Positions 34,253 through 42,597 of a stretch of DNA of 58,320 nt are shown here, one piece after another. Where the stretch lies: contig RAYF01000042.1 of the NCBI GenBank assembly GCA_003611745.1, forward strand, positions 1 through 58,320. The letters are read 5' to 3'. Both the position numbers and the translations under genes were made by a program. The stretch's first letter is position 1, and each line of letters begins with the position of its first letter. Origin of the DNA: a bacterium D16-36 (GTDB taxonomy: Bacteria; Bacillota; Clostridia; Lachnospirales; Lachnospiraceae). The notes beneath the pieces are model-generated. The model did no database searches, was not told where the DNA came from, and worked only from the letters and a program-made list of their open reading frames with translations.

Positions 34253-34883
34253 TGAAAAATCAAACAATACAATTATTCATGATACAATCTGTCTTTTCCT
34301 GATTACCCTTGTGGCAGGTGTTTTGCTTGGCGGTGTATACCAGATTACCAAGAGCATTATTGCGGACAGGGAGGAAGAGGCGAAAGTAGAAGCATATGCG
34401 GCAGTTTATCCAGATTCTGAGTTTTCAGAAGATGCCGATGTCAGGAAGAAACTGGACAGTTTTCAGAAAGACCTGACAGCAGGAAAGATTAAAACAGCGT
34501 CCGGCACGGATCTGTCAGATGTGGAAGTTCAGGAGGTATGGACAGCAGATAAGGGTGGTTATGTTATTACATGTTCCGGCAAAGGTTACGGCGGGGCTGT
34601 AAAACTTGCCCTTGGAATTGACGGTGAGGGCAAGATTATCGGCATCCAGATTACGGACTGCACAAACGAGACTCCGGGCCTTGGGCAGAACAGCTCAAAC
34701 GAGGAGTGGAACAAGCAGTATGTTGGCATGACTTCCGCTCAGGATATCAGTGTGGTAAAGGATGGCACTGGAAGTGCAGAGAACAGCACGGTTAATGCCA
34801 TCAGCGGTGCAACGATCACCAGCAGCGCTGTTACCAGAGCGGTTGACGGGGCATTGTTGTTTGTCGCATCATTAGCAGAATAG
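34242..34883 (+). CDS. rnfG: Rnf complex subunit RnfG
   Basis: A 213-residue subunit with one N-terminal membrane helix (about 15-37) and an extracytoplasmic FMN-binding domain. The flavin attachment motif is ISGATITSSAV near residue 190, preceded by ETPGLGQNSS, the usual partner motif. The ATG overlaps the rnfD end. It transfers electrons across the complex between RnfC/RnfB and the membrane core. Confidence 0.95.
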   Translation: MANNEKSNNTIIHDTICLFLITLVAGVLLGGVYQITKSIIADREEEAKVEAYAAVYPDSEFSEDADVRKKLDSFQKDLTAGKIKTASGTDLSDVEVQEVWTADKGGYVITCSGKGYGGAVKLALGIDGEGKIIGIQITDCTNETPGLGQNSSNEEWNKQYVGMTSAQDISVVKDGTGSAENSTVNAISGATITSSAVTRAVDGALLFVASLAE

Positions 34884-34894
34884 GAGGGAAATTC

Positions 34895-35689
34895 ATGAAT
34901 TCATGTACAGAACGTTTAAAGAATGGTATCATTACGGAAAATCCCACCTTTGTAATGATGCTTGGTATGTGTCCTACGCTGGCGGTAACATCTTCTGCCG
35001 TCAATGGTCTTGGTATGGGCCTTACCACAACAGTAGTTTTGATTTTATCAAACGCATTTATCTCTTTACTTCGTAAAGTGATTCCAGATAAAGTCCGTAT
35101 TCCGGGATTTATCGTAATTGTAGCTTCTTTTGTTACAATGATTCAGTTATTGCTCAAAGCATACCTGCCGTTTTTGGACAGTGCGCTCGGCGTGTATATT
35201 CCGCTTATCGTAGTAAACTGTATTATCCTTGGCCGTGCAGAGGCATATGCTTCTAAAAATTCTGTTGTGCCATCCATATTTGATGGTCTTGGAATGGGGC
35301 TTGGCTTTACCTTCGGCCTTACCTGTATTGGTATCTGCAGGGAGATTCTTGGTGCGGGGGCAATCTTTGGAATTGAGTTTATTCCAGATGATTTCCATAT
35401 TACATTCTTTGTATTGGCACCGGGGGCATTCCTTGTACTGGCATTCCTGACAGCAATACAGAATAAACTTCAGATGCCTTCTGCTACAAATGTTGAGAAG
35501 GATGATTCCCTCTCCTGCGGCGGTGACTGCGCTGCATGTACTGGCGCAAGCTGCGTGGCAAATAAGGGGATTATTGAGGCAGAGCGTGCAGCAGCAAAAG
35601 CTGCAAAGGCACAGGCTGCCAAAGAAGCAGCAGCGAAGGCAAAAGCCGCTAAGGAAGCAAAAGCAGCGGCAGAAAAAAAGGAGGATTGA
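34895..35689 (+). CDS. rnfE: Rnf complex subunit RnfE with Cys-rich, Ala/Lys-rich tail
   Basis: A 264-residue membrane subunit. The first 200 residues are a standard RnfE with six helices (ENPTFVMMLGMCPTLAVT, VVNCIILGRAEAYAS), including the Cys near helix starts that ligate the intramembrane 2Fe-2S cluster with RnfA. It then has about 60 extra residues: a cysteine cluster CGGDCAACTGASC followed by a tail almost entirely Ala, Lys and Glu. RnfE proteins usually end near residue 200-230. The extension keeps the frame and is followed 5 bases later by rnfA, so it is a real part of the protein. Confidence 0.93.
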   Translation: MNSCTERLKNGIITENPTFVMMLGMCPTLAVTSSAVNGLGMGLTTTVVLILSNAFISLLRKVIPDKVRIPGFIVIVASFVTMIQLLLKAYLPFLDSALGVYIPLIVVNCIILGRAEAYASKNSVVPSIFDGLGMGLGFTFGLTCIGICREILGAGAIFGIEFIPDDFHITFFVLAPGAFLVLAFLTAIQNKLQMPSATNVEKDDSLSCGGDCAACTGASCVANKGIIEAERAAAKAAKAQAAKEAAAKAKAAKEAKAAAEKKED

Positions 35690-35694
35690 TTTAA

Positions 35695-36267
35695 GTGAAT
35701 TTATTTGTAATTATTATTTCATCTATGCTTGTTAGTAACGTAGTACTTAGTCAGTTCCTCGGTATCTGTCCATTCCTTGGTGTATCTAAAAAGGTTGGAA
35801 CTGCTGTAGGTATGGGTGCAGCCGTTACATTCGTAATCACAATTGCATGTATGATTACGTACCCGATTTATTATGGAATTCTTGTTCCGTTAAAGTTAGA
35901 ATATCTGCAGACGATTGCGTTTATCTTAATTATCGCTGCATTGGTTCAGTTTGTTGAGATGGCATTAAAGAAGTTTATGCCGTCCCTTCATGCATCATTG
36001 GGAGTGTATCTGCCTTTGATTACGACAAACTGTGCCGTTCTGGGTGTTGCCATTAACAATATTTCAGATGGATATAACTTTATAGAGAGCGTTGTTTGTG
36101 GTTTTTGTACAGCAGTCGGTTTCCTGATTGCGATTACAATTCTTGCCGGTATCCGCGAGCGCATTGAGTACAATGATGTACCGAAGTCTTTTAAAGGGAC
36201 TCCGATTGTACTGGTAACAGCAAGCTTAATGGCGATTGCATTCTGCGGATTCGCAGGGTTAGTCTAG
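35695..36267 (+). CDS. rnfA: Rnf complex subunit RnfA
   Basis: A 190-residue membrane subunit with six helices. GTG 35695 follows AAGGAGGATT. The characteristic NVVLSQFLGICPFLGVSKK and LITTNCAVLGVAI segments hold the Cys residues that, with RnfE, ligate a 2Fe-2S cluster in the membrane. It is homologous to RnfE in inverted topology. Confidence 0.96.
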   Translation: MNLFVIIISSMLVSNVVLSQFLGICPFLGVSKKVGTAVGMGAAVTFVITIACMITYPIYYGILVPLKLEYLQTIAFILIIAALVQFVEMALKKFMPSLHASLGVYLPLITTNCAVLGVAINNISDGYNFIESVVCGFCTAVGFLIAITILAGIRERIEYNDVPKSFKGTPIVLVTASLMAIAFCGFAGLV

Positions 36268-36283
36268 GAAGGAGGAGGATAGT

Positions 36284-37075
36284 ATGACACAAGTATTGAT
36301 TGCAGCGGTAGTAATCGGTGTAACCGGACTTCTTATCGCTCTCCTTTTGGGATTCGCTGCGATTCAGTTTGAAGTACCGGTAGATGAAAAGGAAATCGCT
36401 GTCCGTGAGTTCCTTCCCGGCAATAACTGCGGTGGCTGCGGCTATGCCGGATGTGATGCCCTTGCAAAAGCGATTGCTGCAGGAGAGGCGCCGGTTAATG
36501 CATGTCCGGTAGGCGGTGCGGCTGTTGCGGATAAAATTGGCGGTGTAATGGGTGTGGACGGTGGAGAGGCTGTCAAGATGGTGGCTTATGTAAAATGTGC
36601 CGGAACCTGTGAGAAGGCGGGGATTAAGGCAAATTATTACGGAATCTCTGACTGTAAGCGTGCAGCGGCAATCCCGGGGCGTGGTGATAAATCCTGCTCA
36701 TATGGATGTATGGGATTTGGTTCCTGCGTGGCAGCGTGCCAGTTTGACGCAATCCATGTAAAGCATGGCGTTGCAGTTGTGAACAAAGATAATTGTGTTG
36801 CCTGTGGAAAATGTATCGCTGAATGCCCGAATGGGCTGATTGAGCTGGTGCCGTATGATGCAAAACTTGCAGTTACCTGCTCCAATAAGGATAAGGGACC
36901 GAAGGTTATGGCAGTCTGTGATACAGGGTGTATCGGCTGCGGCATCTGTGCAAAGCAGTGTGAGTTTGGCGCTGTTACTGTTGAGAACAACATAGCACAT
37001 ATTGACCAGAGCAAGTGTACGGGCTGCGGTAAGTGTGCAGAAAAATGCCCGAAGAAGATTATTATGGCACACTAA
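36284..37075 (+). CDS. rnfB: Rnf complex subunit RnfB
   Basis: A 263-residue ferredoxin-docking subunit with one N-terminal helix (about 5-28). It is followed by the 4Fe-4S (RnfB/Fe-S) domain NNCGGCGYAGCDALA...ACPVGG and ferredoxin-like domains with CVACGKCIAECPNG, CIGCGICAKQCEFG and CTGCGKCAEKCPKK. It accepts electrons from reduced ferredoxin. It is the last gene of the operon, followed by a strong terminator. Confidence 0.95.
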   Translation: MTQVLIAAVVIGVTGLLIALLLGFAAIQFEVPVDEKEIAVREFLPGNNCGGCGYAGCDALAKAIAAGEAPVNACPVGGAAVADKIGGVMGVDGGEAVKMVAYVKCAGTCEKAGIKANYYGISDCKRAAAIPGRGDKSCSYGCMGFGSCVAACQFDAIHVKHGVAVVNKDNCVACGKCIAECPNGLIELVPYDAKLAVTCSNKDKGPKVMAVCDTGCIGCGICAKQCEFGAVTVENNIAHIDQSKCTGCGKCAEKCPKKIIMAH

Positions 37076-37107
37076 GATTAGTGTTAATAATAAATTTTCA
37101 CAGAAAT

Positions 37108-37155
37108 AAAAAACGGAATGGAGAAACAGTTTTTGTTTTTCCATTCCGTTTTTTG
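37108..37155 (+). terminator. rnf operon terminator
   Basis: AAAAAACGGAATGG pairs with CCATTCCGTTTTTT, a 14-bp stem with a loop of about 19 bases and a T-run. Being flanked by A and T runs it can work on both strands. Confidence 0.92.
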
Positions 37156-37546
37156 ATGTGTGGATGTGTCCACGGTTGTGGTTGCAATGAGCGCAGAAAT
37201 GATTTTTTCATGTTTGTTGCAGATATCCACGGAAGAAGCAGCAAATAAGATTTTTAATAATGAGTTTGTGGTGATTAGCAGCATTATAACAATGAAATTG
37301 TTGAAGTTTATATTACTTATAATTATTAAACAGGTGTCGAAAGAAGTTGACCGGTATGCTCGTGGGTGATAAAATTGCAAAAGAGATATACGATGCAGAG
37401 TATAACAAACTGGCATGAAATATTAACCAGACAAAAGGGGAACTCGCTTATAGTTTGCCAATGTTTCAGAGGTTCTGGATAAGGTGTGTCGGAACACCGT
37501 TTTTTGTGCTATTATACCAATAGGAGAAATGTCGGGGGAAGGGATT
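37156..37546. other. Degenerate region at the left edge of the agr island
   Basis: A GTG-started frame at 37160-37369 (69 residues, hydrophobic, with AANKIFNNEFVVISSIITMK) looks like a broken membrane segment, perhaps of a histidine kinase, but I cannot assign it. 37482-37504 is a hairpin GGTGTGTCGGAACACC followed by GTTTTTTG, probably a terminator, just upstream of the response regulator. The base composition turns AT-rich from here to about 43190. Confidence 0.45.
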
Positions 37547-38287
37547 ATGTACTATATAGCAATTTGTGATGATAATAGCGATTTTATAAGATATATGAAG
37601 AATATGCTATTAAAGAGCGGACTGAAAAATGAGGAAGTATTCTTTTATGAATATAATTCTGGTGAAGAGTTAATAAAATCTATAAATACTTGTGACAAGA
37701 TTGATTTGTTGATATTAGATATGCAAATGAAAAAGTTAGATGGCAATGGAACAGCCAGACTTTTTCGGAATCAATTTCCTTCTTCGGTTATGGTATTTTG
37801 TTCAGGAGTATACTTGCCAACTGTAGAATCTTTTGAAACAACTCCTTTTCGTTATTTATTGAAAGAGTATACAGATGAAAGAATGATTAGGGAACTAAAT
37901 GTGGTTGTCCAAGAAGTAAAAAACAGGTTAATTGAACCTGTTGTGATGGGGAAATGGAATTATAATGCAGTAAAACTAAAACTGGAAGAGATATTATATA
38001 TTTCTATAGCTAGAAATGGCAGTAATATATATGTTAATCCGAAGATTATTAAATATGAATTTGAAAATCACATAACAAGTAAAAAAAGATTACCGGAAAT
38101 ATATTCTGTATTGAAAAATTACGGATTTGAATATGCACATAATAGTTATATTGTAAATTTAAACCACATAAAAAGAAAGACTGTCAAAGAATTAGAATTG
38201 AGTGACGGAACGGTATTATCTATTGCCAGATCAAAAGAAAAACAGCTAAGAGTAGCATTTGCAAAATACATGGCGCGAAAGTATTAG
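37547..38287 (+). CDS. agrA: LytTR-family response regulator (AgrA-like)
   Basis: A 246-residue regulator. ATG 37547 follows GGGGGAAGGG. Receiver domain about 1-120 with D8/D9 and phosphoacceptor D58 (LLILDMQMKKLDGNG). The C-terminal LytTR DNA-binding domain (about 140-240) contains EILYISIARNGSNIYV and a YAHNSYIVNLNHIK stretch, typical of AgrA/ComE. It is 8 bases from the kinase gene. In agr systems it activates the agrD/agrB promoter; a matching 21-bp-spaced direct repeat lies upstream of agrD. Confidence 0.9.
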   Translation: MYYIAICDDNSDFIRYMKNMLLKSGLKNEEVFFYEYNSGEELIKSINTCDKIDLLILDMQMKKLDGNGTARLFRNQFPSSVMVFCSGVYLPTVESFETTPFRYLLKEYTDERMIRELNVVVQEVKNRLIEPVVMGKWNYNAVKLKLEEILYISIARNGSNIYVNPKIIKYEFENHITSKKRLPEIYSVLKNYGFEYAHNSYIVNLNHIKRKTVKELELSDGTVLSIARSKEKQLRVAFAKYMARKY

Positions 38288-38295
38288 GAGGATTG

Positions 38296-39609
38296 ATGGG
38301 ATATTTGGATATAATAATATTATTTTTAAGTTGCGTATTTGAAATATATATTTATGATGATTTCTTTTGTGCATTTTCGGAATTTAGAAGCGATAATCAA
38401 ACACTGGGAAAAAGATTTTTTTTTGGTTTATTAGCAGTTATATGTTTATTAGCAGTTAATACATATGGGACGTCATATATTAATATTTTGGGATTTGTAA
38501 TTATTGTATGGATATATTGCGTGCTGGTATTTCGGGCAAATTTTGGTACTAGAATTATATATTTTTTAATTGCTATTTTGGTAGGAATGGGTTGTGAATT
38601 TCTGTTTAGCACATTGTTAAGTCTTCCGTTGTATATAGATGAACAGTACAGTTTAATTCATTTATCGGATATCCCATGGCAACTGTTTACAATGAAGTTG
38701 CTGACCTATGTTTTATTTGTGATTATAAAGCGGTTTTTCAGAACATCCAAAAATACAATAAATAATAGAATATTTTTATACTACCTCTGCATTCCTATTG
38801 CAAGTATTGCAATTATGATTTTGACGTATTATTCAGGGATTGTGTCTTCTGTAAGTATTATAACTCAAATTTCGTTAAGCATTAGCTTTGCCCTCATGTT
38901 ATTTGGTAATATCTCTGTGTTTCGTGCATTTAATCGTTATTCAGAAGAATTGCATATTAATGCAGAACAAAAAATAATTATTACAAAACAAGCGATAGAT
39001 TTACAACATTATGTTCAGGTTCAAAGATTAGGGGTTCAGTATCAGGAGTTTGTTCATAATATTTCGCATTATCTAAAGACAATAGGAGAATTTGCAAAAG
39101 AAAATAAGAATTACAATATCATTTCAATTTTGCAGGGGTTAAATATAGAACTTGAAAATAATGTTCTGGCAACATATTGTGATAATTCGGTTGTAAATGC
39201 CATTTTGTCAGAAAAAAAGTCGATGGCAGAAAAGAATAATCTGGACTTGGATATATATGTGGAACCGGGGATTGATTTGATGGGAATATCGGATATAGAT
39301 ATAATAACAATGTTAAGTAATTTGTTAGATAATGCGCTACGAGCGGCAAAGGATGCAGATGACAAGTCAATTATTGTTCGGATATATTCGGGAAATGAAA
39401 GGTGCTTTCAGATTATAAAGATTGTAAATCATTTTACTGGAATTATTCTTAATACCGACTCTGGCTTTATATCAACAAAGAAAGAAGAAGGGATTCATGG
39501 AATGGGAATTAAAAGTGTAGAAAATACAGTGGAAAAATATGATGGCTATTTGGAATGCTTTGTAGAAGATAATTTGTTTACAGCGGTTTTAGTGTTGCCA
39601 ACGTTGTGA
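38296..39609 (+). CDS. agrC: GHKL-family sensor histidine kinase (AgrC-like)
   Basis: A 437-residue kinase. ATG 38296 is preceded by AGGAGG. About six membrane helices fill residues 1-215, the peptide-receptor part. The H-box region is FVHNISHYLKTIGEFA; the GHKL ATPase domain has the N-box DIITMLSNLLDNALRAAKD and G-box EGIHGMGIKSVENTV. It should sense a peptide thiolactone made by the neighbouring AgrD/AgrB pair and phosphorylate the upstream LytTR regulator. Confidence 0.88.
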   Translation: MGYLDIIILFLSCVFEIYIYDDFFCAFSEFRSDNQTLGKRFFFGLLAVICLLAVNTYGTSYINILGFVIIVWIYCVLVFRANFGTRIIYFLIAILVGMGCEFLFSTLLSLPLYIDEQYSLIHLSDIPWQLFTMKLLTYVLFVIIKRFFRTSKNTINNRIFLYYLCIPIASIAIMILTYYSGIVSSVSIITQISLSISFALMLFGNISVFRAFNRYSEELHINAEQKIIITKQAIDLQHYVQVQRLGVQYQEFVHNISHYLKTIGEFAKENKNYNIISILQGLNIELENNVLATYCDNSVVNAILSEKKSMAEKNNLDLDIYVEPGIDLMGISDIDIITMLSNLLDNALRAAKDADDKSIIVRIYSGNERCFQIIKIVNHFTGIILNTDSGFISTKKEEGIHGMGIKSVENTVEKYDGYLECFVEDNLFTAVLVLPTL

Positions 39610-39717
39610 AAATGTAGTAAGAGGCGATTCCTAAGCCAGTGCGAATTACAATCAGATTTTAGGTGGACATCATTTTCCGTTGTTTTTCTGGTAAGAGAGT
39701 TTTTGCAACTTTGTTTA

Positions 39718-39787
39718 TGCAAAAACTGCATCTCAAATTGCAAAAATCGACAAACGTCTTGCTGTAAAATAAAAATTGGATTATTAT
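39718..39787 (+). promoter_or_regulatory. Candidate AgrA site and agrDB promoter
   Basis: Two 9-base direct repeats, TGCAAAAAC (39718-39726) and TGCAAAAAT (39739-39747), are set 21 bases apart start to start, the geometry of LytTR regulator sites. A weak promoter follows: TTGCTG (39759-39764), 17-base spacer, TATTAT (39782-39787). The second repeat ends 11 bases before the -35 box, suitable for activation. A third partial copy TGCAA is at 39704. Confidence 0.6.
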
Positions 39788-39822
39788 AACAAATAACAAA
39801 AAATCATGGGAGATAAATAAAA

Positions 39823-39978
39823 ATGAAAGGTAAATTTGCATTAGGAACTAAATTGTTGAAAGCATTAAACTGTATGGCACTGGTCTTTGTTATACAAACA
39901 GCCAATGCAGCTTGTATATGGATGTTTCATCAACCGGAATTTCCAGAAGAAGCAAAAAAGTATAGAAGGGTTAAATAA
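39823..39978 (+). CDS. agrD: AgrD-like cyclic autoinducer peptide precursor
   Basis: A 51-residue precursor. It has an N-terminal amphipathic/hydrophobic leader (MKGKFALGTKLLKALN with ALVFVIQTANA), the core AACIWMF around Cys31, and the charged C-terminal recognition tail HQPEFPEEAKKYRRVK, in the usual Cys...Q-P-x-x-P-E layout of clostridial AgrD. By analogy a five-residue thiolactone ring from Cys31 to Phe35 is predicted; ring size and N-terminal cut are inference. GGGAGATAA precedes the ATG. Its TAA overlaps the ATG of agrB by one base, so they are coupled. Confidence 0.88.
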   Translation: MKGKFALGTKLLKALNCMALVFVIQTANAACIWMFHQPEFPEEAKKYRRVK

Positions 39979-40562
39979 TGATTGAGAAGTGGGTAAAAGC
40001 ATTTGTTGAATTTCAAACAGGAATCGGGGTTATACAAGATGATGATGTCAGTGTGTATCAGTATGGATACACGGTGATGATAGAAGTGCTTTTAAACACG
40101 GCTATTTCTTTTGTTCTTGGAGTTTTGTTAGGACAGATAAAGGAAGTGTGCTTTTTTCTGTGTATGTTTATTCCGCTTAGAAGCTTTTGTGGTGGATATC
40201 ACGCTACGAAAGCGTGGCAGTGTGCTATTCTTTCAAATTTATCGGTTATAGGGGCACTTGTCTTGTCTGAAATGTTAACACAGTATAGAATTTCGCCATT
40301 TGTATATATTATAGGAGAAATTTGCATAGGAAGTGTCATCGCATATTACTCGCCAGTTGAAAGTGTTCATAAAAAGTTAAATGTTGAAGAGCAAAAAATA
40401 TATAGAAAATATGTAACAAAAATATTGATGGTAGAAATGGTGGCAGCAATTGTTTTTTTAATATCTGGAAGCCAAAAGATGTTTAATGTGATTTTTTTTG
40501 TACATATAATACAAGGGTTGTCATTATTAAAGATATCAGTAGGGATGAAGTTTCAAATATAA
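39978..40562 (+). CDS. agrB: AgrB-like membrane peptidase
   Basis: A 194-residue protein with about five to six helices. It cleaves the AgrD C-terminal tail and forms the thiolactone. The catalytic pair is visible: His75 in RSFCGGYHA and Cys82 in KAWQC, the same seven-residue spacing as in staphylococcal AgrB. One base of overlap with agrD. It completes an order regulator-kinase-D-B, unlike the B-D-C-A order of Staphylococcus. Confidence 0.92.
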   Translation: MIEKWVKAFVEFQTGIGVIQDDDVSVYQYGYTVMIEVLLNTAISFVLGVLLGQIKEVCFFLCMFIPLRSFCGGYHATKAWQCAILSNLSVIGALVLSEMLTQYRISPFVYIIGEICIGSVIAYYSPVESVHKKLNVEEQKIYRKYVTKILMVEMVAAIVFLISGSQKMFNVIFFVHIIQGLSLLKISVGMKFQI

Positions 40563-40639
40563 GGCATTTATTGCCTGTCTAAAGAAAGTGAAAGTATATG
40601 GTGTACTGAAGATGGCGGAATCTGAGCGTTTTAAACAGA

Positions 40640-40975
40640 CATGAAGCCGATACTCAGGGCGGTTGATGTTTGCTTCCATTGCCCATACGTCTGTGTTTGT
40701 ATCGTGGTTGACAATGACCGTGATGTACTTGTGGCCTTTTTTGTAGCTGGCCTCGTCAATGCCGATATGTACGAGACCGTCAAGCCGTCTGGAACGCTCC
40801 GGCTTGATGTCGTTCAGTGGACGTACCTGCCGACTGTTTTCTGGTTAATACGCATATACTCGGAGACGGTGCTTCTGAGCCCCCCGCCAGATATGCGGCT
40901 GAGGGTTCTTTTTGTCGTAACGTCGGCATCTCTTAAGGCAGAACGGGCAGTTATCCTCATCCATGCCATACATTA
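40640..40975 (-). pseudogene. ISL3-family transposase remnant
   Basis: Read on the minus strand, about 110 codons match an ISL3 transposase. There is a zinc-ribbon-like CPFCLKRC start, then, after a frame break, RLDGLVHIGIDEASYKKGHKYITVIVNHDT, which includes the first catalytic Asp region. In-frame stops and loss of most of the catalytic domain show it is dead. It lies directly downstream of agrB and supports past element activity in this AT-rich island. Confidence 0.8.
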
Positions 40976-41772
40976 GGTCTGGCATGGATGAGGATATGGT
41001 TAATGCCATCCCCGTCTGCATAGAAATCTGCTCCTTCTATAACTGCAGTCTTGGCATACTACCCGCCATCATGCCAAAAGCCTCAGATGAAAGTGGAGTT
41101 TTAGAAGCAGAAAAAGCCGGTGGGATCTTGAAATATCCGGTTAACTTTGCCAATCGTGAGTATGCATGGAATGGGAGAAAACCTAAGGGAGCGATGATTT
41201 AATCAGCACTTTCTTAGTATTTAAGGTGTTAGCATCCTGCCTGCAGCATTTTAGGCGAGGTATTGCTATAAATTAAAAAACAGCGGGAGGAGGTGAAAGA
41301 ATGTATGGAAGTGTATCAGGGAATGCAGAGGAAAACAAAAGTAAAAGCGTTCTTTTCTTAAGGCAGCGGAATGCCAGAAAAGAACGCAGCATAAGGAATA
41401 CATTTTTTATTATAGCACAAAAGGAAACGGAATGGGAGATGATTTTCCGAGAAAAACACGGTAAACGTATATCTACAAAATGCACAAAAAGTCATTTTAA
41501 AAGTAGCGAATATTGCTTTTAAAATTATCTAAAACTGTTTTTCGACTTAAAAAATGCTCACATGGTAATTTTTTGTCTTTTCAATAGTAAGATTTTTGTG
41601 CAAAATCACAACCACGCATAGCAGCAAGGATGTAGATAAAAGCTGTGGGTTCTGGAGATTTTGCTTTTAATATCACCTTTGGTCAAAGAGACGGTATAGG
41701 TTAAGCCCATGAAGTGACGTATTTGTGAAAGTCGCATGATAAATTATTATTTAAAAAGGAGTGTATGTCAAT
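40976..41772. other. About 800-bp region without a convincing gene
   Basis: It contains a possible fragment at 40963-41202 (ends ANREYAWNGRKPKGAMI, unassigned). It also has a 73-codon frame at 41301-41522 with a good GGAGGAGGTG site but no recognisable homology. A hairpin within that frame, GCGTTCTTTTCT (41350-41361) against AGAAAAGAACGC (41377-41388), lacks a T-run. I cannot tell whether the 73-codon frame is expressed. Confidence 0.4.
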
Positions 41773-42168
41773 ATGGTTAAGAAAAAATTTACACAAAGAG
41801 TTGCATTAATTTTAAGTTTAAGTTTGCTGGTTTGTTTTGGCATCGCAGAGGCTGCTGGAAAATATTCATTTTCCTATAAGTTTAAGCATCAGTTAGATGT
41901 TGATGATACCTTTAAAGCAACAAAGAGTACTGCAGACTTTAGCATCTATACGACAACTAACAATAGTACCAGCAATACCTTTACTATTAAACAATATGAG
42001 TATGGTTTCTTTTCTGATTCTTTTGTTACATCTAAAGGTATAGGATGTAAAAAAGATAGTACAGGCACTGCTAGTTTTGATACTAAATCAGGAACGAAAT
42101 ATACATATGATTTTTGGAAAGTTGAAGATGATAAGTATGTTGTAGGGTCAGGAACGCTTTCTTATTAA
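41773..42168 (+). CDS. Small secreted protein of unknown function
   Basis: A 131-residue protein. ATG 41773 follows AAAAAGGAG. It has a clear signal peptide (KKKFTQRVALILSLSLLVCFG with cleavage near IAEAAG, residues about 25-28). The mature part (about 105 residues) is rich in Thr, Ser, Lys, Tyr and Phe and alternates like beta strands (FKATKSTADFSIYTTTNNS). It has two Cys in total, one inside the signal. No known domain is recognised; lactococcin-972-like bacteriocins came to mind but the motifs do not fit. The position 1.2 kb after agrB makes it a candidate target of the quorum system, by inference only. Confidence 0.75.
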   Translation: MVKKKFTQRVALILSLSLLVCFGIAEAAGKYSFSYKFKHQLDVDDTFKATKSTADFSIYTTTNNSTSNTFTIKQYEYGFFSDSFVTSKGIGCKKDSTGTASFDTKSGTKYTYDFWKVEDDKYVVGSGTLSY

Positions 42169-42386
42169 TAAAAAATGGGCGTTGAATTGATGCTGGGCAG
42201 AATGGTTTTTGGTATCTCTGGTAGCAGTTCGCATATCGCCTGCATGTATTCATATTCTGTTCCTATATTTATATAGGGCGACAACAGAGTTAGGGATTCG
42301 CGTTGTAAATCGTGAAGTCTGTTGATACAAGTATTTTTCATTATGTTAATGGGAATGCCTGTGCAGAGGGGCTATCTGCCAAAGAT

Positions 42387-42545
42387 ATTATTTCGGCGGT
42401 TAAACATCGCAGTTGTTACTCGTCTGAATTTCTGGTTACATTCTGCCAAAAACCTTGATGCAGCGCCACTAAACCTACGTTTTTGGCAGATGTATCCGAA
42501 ATTTATACTTCGTGAAATTATGCGGTATTTTACTTGTGAAGTAAT
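42387..42545. repeat. Imperfect palindrome H4 between the secreted protein and VanZ genes
   Basis: The inner stem TTCTGCCAAAAACC against TTTTTGGCAGA is strong, extended by TTACATTCTGCC / GGCAGATGTATCC and GAATTTC / GAAATTT. The centre CCTTGATGCAGCGCCACTAA followed by ACCTACGTTTTT resembles the CCTCAGCGTAGC...GCCTACGTTTTT centre of the repeats at 19884 and 25023, so it may be a diverged member. The rest of the 42169-42597 gap shows nothing I can name. Confidence 0.55.
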
Positions 42546-42597
42546 AATATGGAAATCAGGGATTTACACGTCTTAAAAATATAGAGGGAGGTTATTT

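Noticed and set aside
40641-40976. A 111-codon plus-strand frame after agrB
   Set aside because: The minus strand reads as an ISL3 transposase; the plus frame is its shadow.
41773-42168. Lactococcin 972-type bacteriocin
   Set aside because: The size and signal peptide fit, but the expected Trp/Gly/His pattern of that family is missing.
42322-42576. An 84-codon frame before the VanZ gene
   Set aside because: It spans the H4 palindrome and has no homology or convincing ribosome site.
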